From Hydrogenophaga sp. (GTDB lineage: Bacteria > Pseudomonadota > Gammaproteobacteria > Burkholderiales > Burkholderiaceae_C), in the NCBI GenBank assembly GCA_025458415.1, contig JALOSN010000035.1, positions 1-7,844 of the forward strand: a stretch of DNA of 7,844 nt, in the 5' to 3' direction. Shown here piece by piece: positions 6,290 to 7,844 of this stretch; the first letter of the stretch is position 1, and each line of letters begins with the position of its first letter. Both the position numbers and the translations under genes were made by a program. The notes beneath the pieces were generated by a model. It did not search any database. It saw nothing but the letters and a program-made list of their open reading frames with translations, and was not told where the DNA came from.

Positions 6290-6862
6290 TCAGGGCATGG
6301 AGGCTGTGTAGGTCACCTGCCCGGTATACGTGCCCGGCGCGAGAATGGCGCTGTTGGCGAAGCTGTAGGTCCAGGTCGCGGTGCGGTTGGTCAGGCGACC
6401 CGCGTTCAACGTCGGGTTGGCGGTTGAACCCACTGCAGGAACAGGGAAGGTGCCTTCCGAGCTGGTGGCGGTGATTTCCGACCAGGGGATGGTGTCCGTG
6501 CCGTTGGTCAGTCCGCTTCCGCTGCCGCCCGCCGTGATCTCGACCTGTCCGTTGTTGCCCAGGACACGGACCGGAACGGCGTTGCCCGTGATGCTGGCAG
6601 CCGGCGACGTGGCGCCACCACCCACGGCGGTGGGGTTGGTGGTGTAGTCGAACACCGCCGTGTCGATGGCGGGGTTGGTGGCCAGCGTGGTGTTGCCAGT
6701 GCCAACAGCCAGGAAGAGAATGCGGGGAATGACCACCTGGAAGTTCAGGCGTGCGCTGGCCGAGCCGGCGCCGGTCACCAGTTGGGACTCGGCCGACGCC
6801 ATCATGGGAGCGGCAAGGGCAGCGGCAGCAAGGGCGCTGAGTACAAATGAAGACTTTTTCAT
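6290..6862 (-). CDS. Pilin-like secreted protein, probable major subunit (190 aa)
   Basis: ATG 6862-6860, with AGGA six nt upstream. Residues 1-24 are a clear signal peptide (MKKSSF..., cleavage ASA/ES). The mature ~166 residues are rich in Thr, Gly, Ala and Asn, contain no cysteine, and are all-beta in pattern: SARLNFQVVIPRILFLAVG (36-54) at the N-terminus and GTYTGQVTYTASMP at the C-terminus. It is the first gene, with the best ribosome binding site of the block, which fits the most abundant subunit. Two later proteins share parts of it: the C-terminal half with the 213-aa protein and the N-terminal motif with the 161-aa protein. Gene order (subunit, subunit, minor protein, chaperone, barrel, minor subunit) points to a chaperone-usher-like fibre. 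No exact pilin family is claimed. Confidence 0.85.
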   Translation of the reverse strand: MKKSSFVLSALAAAALAAPMMASAESQLVTGAGSASARLNFQVVIPRILFLAVGTGNTTLATNPAIDTAVFDYTTNPTAVGGGATSPAASITGNAVPVRVLGNNGQVEITAGGSGSGLTNGTDTIPWSEITATSSEGTFPVPAVGSTANPTLNAGRLTNRTATWTYSFANSAILAPGTYTGQVTYTASMP

Positions 6863-6868
6863 GGCATA

Positions 6869-6872
6869 TCCT
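6869..6872 (-). promoter_or_regulatory. Ribosome binding site of the 190-aa pilin-like gene
   Basis: AGGA on the minus strand lies 6 nt before ATG 6862. It is the best-spaced Shine-Dalgarno match in the six-gene block and supports the chosen start. Confidence 0.6.
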
Positions 6873-6936
6873 GAAGGATTGAATCAAGGCCTGTGCCCCA
6901 TTCAGAAGCGCCATCGCTCTTGAGATCGCACAGTAG

Positions 6937-6987
6937 GCCTAAAGGCTAAATGCTAAGGGGTGCCTTGTAAACGCAACTTGTGCGCAA
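6937..6987. repeat. Short tandem repeats in the divergent control region
   Basis: Two repeat sets adjoin. The first is three 7-bp units in tandem: GCCTAAA (6937-6943), GGCTAAA (6944-6950) and TGCTAAG (6951-6957). The second is a tandem pair, CTTGTaaaCGCAA (6964-6976) and CTTGTgCGCAA (6977-6987), whose CGCAA parts are 11 bp apart, about one helical turn. They sit 75-125 bp upstream of the first pilin-like start, where regulator sites would be expected. No protein can be assigned to them. Confidence 0.45.
6943..6971 (-). promoter_or_regulatory. Weak sigma-70-like promoter candidate for the fimbria-like operon
   Basis: On the minus strand TTTACA (6971-6966) matches the -35 consensus at 4 of 6 bases. 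After a 17-nt spacer comes TAGCCT (6948-6943), a poor -10 (3 of 6). A transcript from here would have a leader of about 75 nt. Such a poor -10 would fit an activator-dependent promoter, and the tandem repeats overlap it. It could be chance. Confidence 0.22.
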
Positions 6988-7059
6988 AACCTCACAGGGA
7001 GGCTGAAAGCAAGCTGCCGTCAAGACCGAAGGTCGCCAGGGAGCGATGAGCGGGAGCTT

Positions 7060-7069
7060 TTGAGCTCAA
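7060..7069. promoter_or_regulatory. 10-bp perfect palindrome, possible operator
   Basis: TTGAGCTCAA is a perfect inverted repeat about 120 bp upstream of the BLUF start and about 200 bp upstream of the pilin-like start. A dimeric regulator could bind it, but a 10-bp palindrome is short enough to arise by chance. Confidence 0.25.
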
Positions 7070-7178
7070 GTTTACCCGTGCCTTGCCGTGGTCAGTAGAG
7101 GGTATTCGTTTGTTCTGGCTGCCGCCATATGCCTGACTGGACAGCGAGCGTGGATCTTGATGAAAGACAACAGACACC

Positions 7179-7183
7179 AGGAG
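7179..7183 (+). promoter_or_regulatory. Ribosome binding site of the BLUF gene
   Basis: AGGAG lies 7 nt before ATG 7191, near-ideal spacing, and fixes the start of the BLUF gene. Confidence 0.75.
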
Positions 7184-7190
7184 CAGGACC

Positions 7191-7661
7191 ATGGTCGTGG
7201 ACAACAGCCAGGGCGAAGACCAGCCCCTGTATGAGATGGTCTACGTCAGCCTGGCGGAGCACGCCATGGCCGAGGCCGAGTTGCGTGACCTGTTGTGCCG
7301 CGCCCGCGAGGCCAATGAGCGCCATGGCATCACGGGCTTGCTGGTCTATCACGAGCGGGCGTTCCTGCAGTTGATCGAGGGCGAGCGCGAGTCTGTGCGG
7401 CGCCTGTTCAGCGCCATCGAGCGAGACCCTCGGCACGAGCATGTGGACCTGATCTGGGAAGGGCCGGTGCGCCGCCGCAGCTTCCAGCACTGGTCGATGG
7501 GTTTTGTCGTGCCCGACGGCAAGGACCTGCGCGGGCTGCCCGGCTTCGAACCCGATGACGCGCCGTCCCTGTCGACCGTGCCCAGGGGAGAGCCGGGCCG
7601 GCGCGTGCTGATGACCCTGCGCGATCAGCTGCTCAGCAAGGGCGTGTCGCAGCCGGGTTGA
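7191..7661 (+). CDS. Short BLUF-domain blue-light receptor (156 aa)
   Basis: BLUF domains bind FAD and sense blue light through a Tyr/Gln hydrogen-bond switch. The domain covers residues about 12-105: YEMVYVS, then NERHGITGLLVY, FLQLIEG, ERDPRHEHVDLIW and RRRSFQHWSMGF. The expected photoactive residues are Tyr18, Asn42, Gln60, Trp101 and Met103. Their spacings (24, 18, 41 and 2) equal those of AppA Tyr21, Asn45, Gln63, Trp104 and Met106, so the photocycle is probably intact. About 50 residues follow with no recognisable output domain, as in PixD-type short BLUF proteins that act by binding a partner. The start is set by a good ribosome binding site. It is divergent from the fimbria-like operon and converges on manC with a 14-bp gap. 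Its partner is unknown. Confidence 0.95.
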   Translation: MVVDNSQGEDQPLYEMVYVSLAEHAMAEAELRDLLCRAREANERHGITGLLVYHERAFLQLIEGERESVRRLFSAIERDPRHEHVDLIWEGPVRRRSFQHWSMGFVVPDGKDLRGLPGFEPDDAPSLSTVPRGEPGRRVLMTLRDQLLSKGVSQPG

Positions 7662-7675
7662 GCGGCACCCGGGCT

Positions 7676-7844
7676 TCAGCGCCGCCCGTAGGTGTCTTCC
7701 AGGCGGACGATGTCGTCTTCGCCCAGGTAGCCGCCCGACTGCACTTCGATCATTTCCAGCTCGACCTTGCCCGGGTTGCTCAGCCGGTGCACCTCGCCGA
7801 TGGGAATGTAGGTGGACTGGTTTTCGGTCAGCAGGAAGGTCTCG
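7676..7844 (-). CDS. manC: Mannose-1-phosphate guanylyltransferase / mannose-6-phosphate isomerase, C-terminal end (5' part outside window)
   Basis: Only the last 55 residues are present, ending at TGA 7678-7676. They read [20 protein letters not shown], then [17 protein letters not shown] and [17 protein letters not shown]. This is the very conserved C-terminal cupin of the type II phosphomannose isomerase half of ManC/AlgA/XanB proteins, with the HRL histidine typical of the metal site. The full enzyme (usually about 470-480 residues) makes GDP-mannose for exopolysaccharide or O-antigen. The visible part cannot separate bifunctional AlgA/XanB from guanylyltransferase-type ManC/CpsB. It converges on the BLUF gene. 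Confidence 0.93.
   Translation of the reverse strand, partial: ETFLLTENQSTYIPIGEVHRLSNPGKVELEMIEVQSGGYLGEDDIVRLEDTYGRR

Larger units (their letters stand above)
6863..7190. promoter_or_regulatory. Divergent control region between the fimbria-like operon and the BLUF gene (328 bp)
   Basis: No convincing gene lies here. It must hold the promoters for the minus-strand operon and the plus-strand BLUF gene. It is the most AT-rich stretch of the window: 6901-6960 is 52% GC by hand count, against 70% in 7261-7320 and 75% in 1201-1260. It contains tandem short repeats (6937-6987), a 10-bp palindrome (7060-7069) and a small GACC-gaa-GGTC hairpin (7024-7034). No strong sigma-70 promoter was found for the BLUF gene, and no sigma-54 site fits on the operon side. 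Confidence 0.65.

Noticed and set aside
6949..6965. Sigma-54-like GG...GC element (GGCACCCCTTAGC on the minus strand)
   Set aside because: The spacing between GG and GC is 9 nt instead of the required 10, and the TGGCAC and TTGC parts are incomplete.
6992..7204. 70-residue minus-strand frame in the divergent region with a hydrophobic N-terminus
   Set aside because: Starts with TTG, has no ribosome binding site, overlaps the BLUF start, and only its first ~13 residues look hydrophobic.
7662..7685. GCGGC/GCCGC inverted pair as a terminator between the BLUF gene and manC
   Set aside because: Five base pairs with a 14-nt loop and no T-run on either strand; it also reaches into the manC coding end.
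1..7844. tRNA, rRNA, CRISPR, insertion sequence or phage elements
   Set aside because: No repeat array, terminal inverted repeats, transposase or integrase motif, or tRNA-like cloverleaf was found on reading both strands.

Overview
The window reads as chromosome of a GC-rich Gram-negative bacterium, most likely a betaproteobacterium of the order Burkholderiales (Alcaligenaceae-like). This rests on codon use, an MltA lipoprotein, a FixJ-type regulator and a ManC C-terminus; the exact genus cannot be read from the sequence. There are ten protein genes. No rRNA, tRNA, CRISPR, transposase or phage gene was seen.

Left part (1-1852): the 3' end of a FixJ/NarL-type response regulator (+), a 66-residue single-span membrane protein (-) converging on it, and the lytic murein transglycosylase A gene mltA (+). 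The assigned starts of the small membrane protein and mltA lie head to head and share two bases.

Centre (1849-6862, minus strand): a compact six-gene block that looks like one transcription unit, read from 6862 down to 1849. In transcription order it encodes a cysteine-free pilin-like secreted protein (190 aa), a related pilin-like protein with two cysteines (213 aa), a small exported protein (153 aa), a PapD-superfamily periplasmic chaperone (269 aa), a 643-aa outer-membrane beta-barrel candidate with a C-terminal SdrD-B/carboxypeptidase-regulatory-like domain, and, after a 91-nt gap, another small secreted protein (161 aa) whose N-terminus resembles the first one. All six have a Sec-type signal peptide. 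The junctions are tight (20 nt, TGATG overlap, 3 nt, ATGA overlap). The simplest reading is a chaperone-usher-like surface fibre system. Its presumed usher is much shorter than classical FimD-type ushers and I recognise neither the usual N-terminal domain nor a plug. I cannot give the cluster an established name; it is the most interesting item in the window.

Right part (6863-7844): a 328-bp AT-richer divergent control region with short tandem repeats, then a BLUF blue-light receptor gene (+) in which all the key flavin-site residues sit at the spacing known from AppA. Converging on it is the 3' end of manC/algA, a GDP-mannose pathway enzyme (-). A photoreceptor gene sharing its upstream region with a fimbria-like operon, next to an exopolysaccharide precursor gene, suggests a surface-attachment neighbourhood. 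Control of the fibre by light is inference only.
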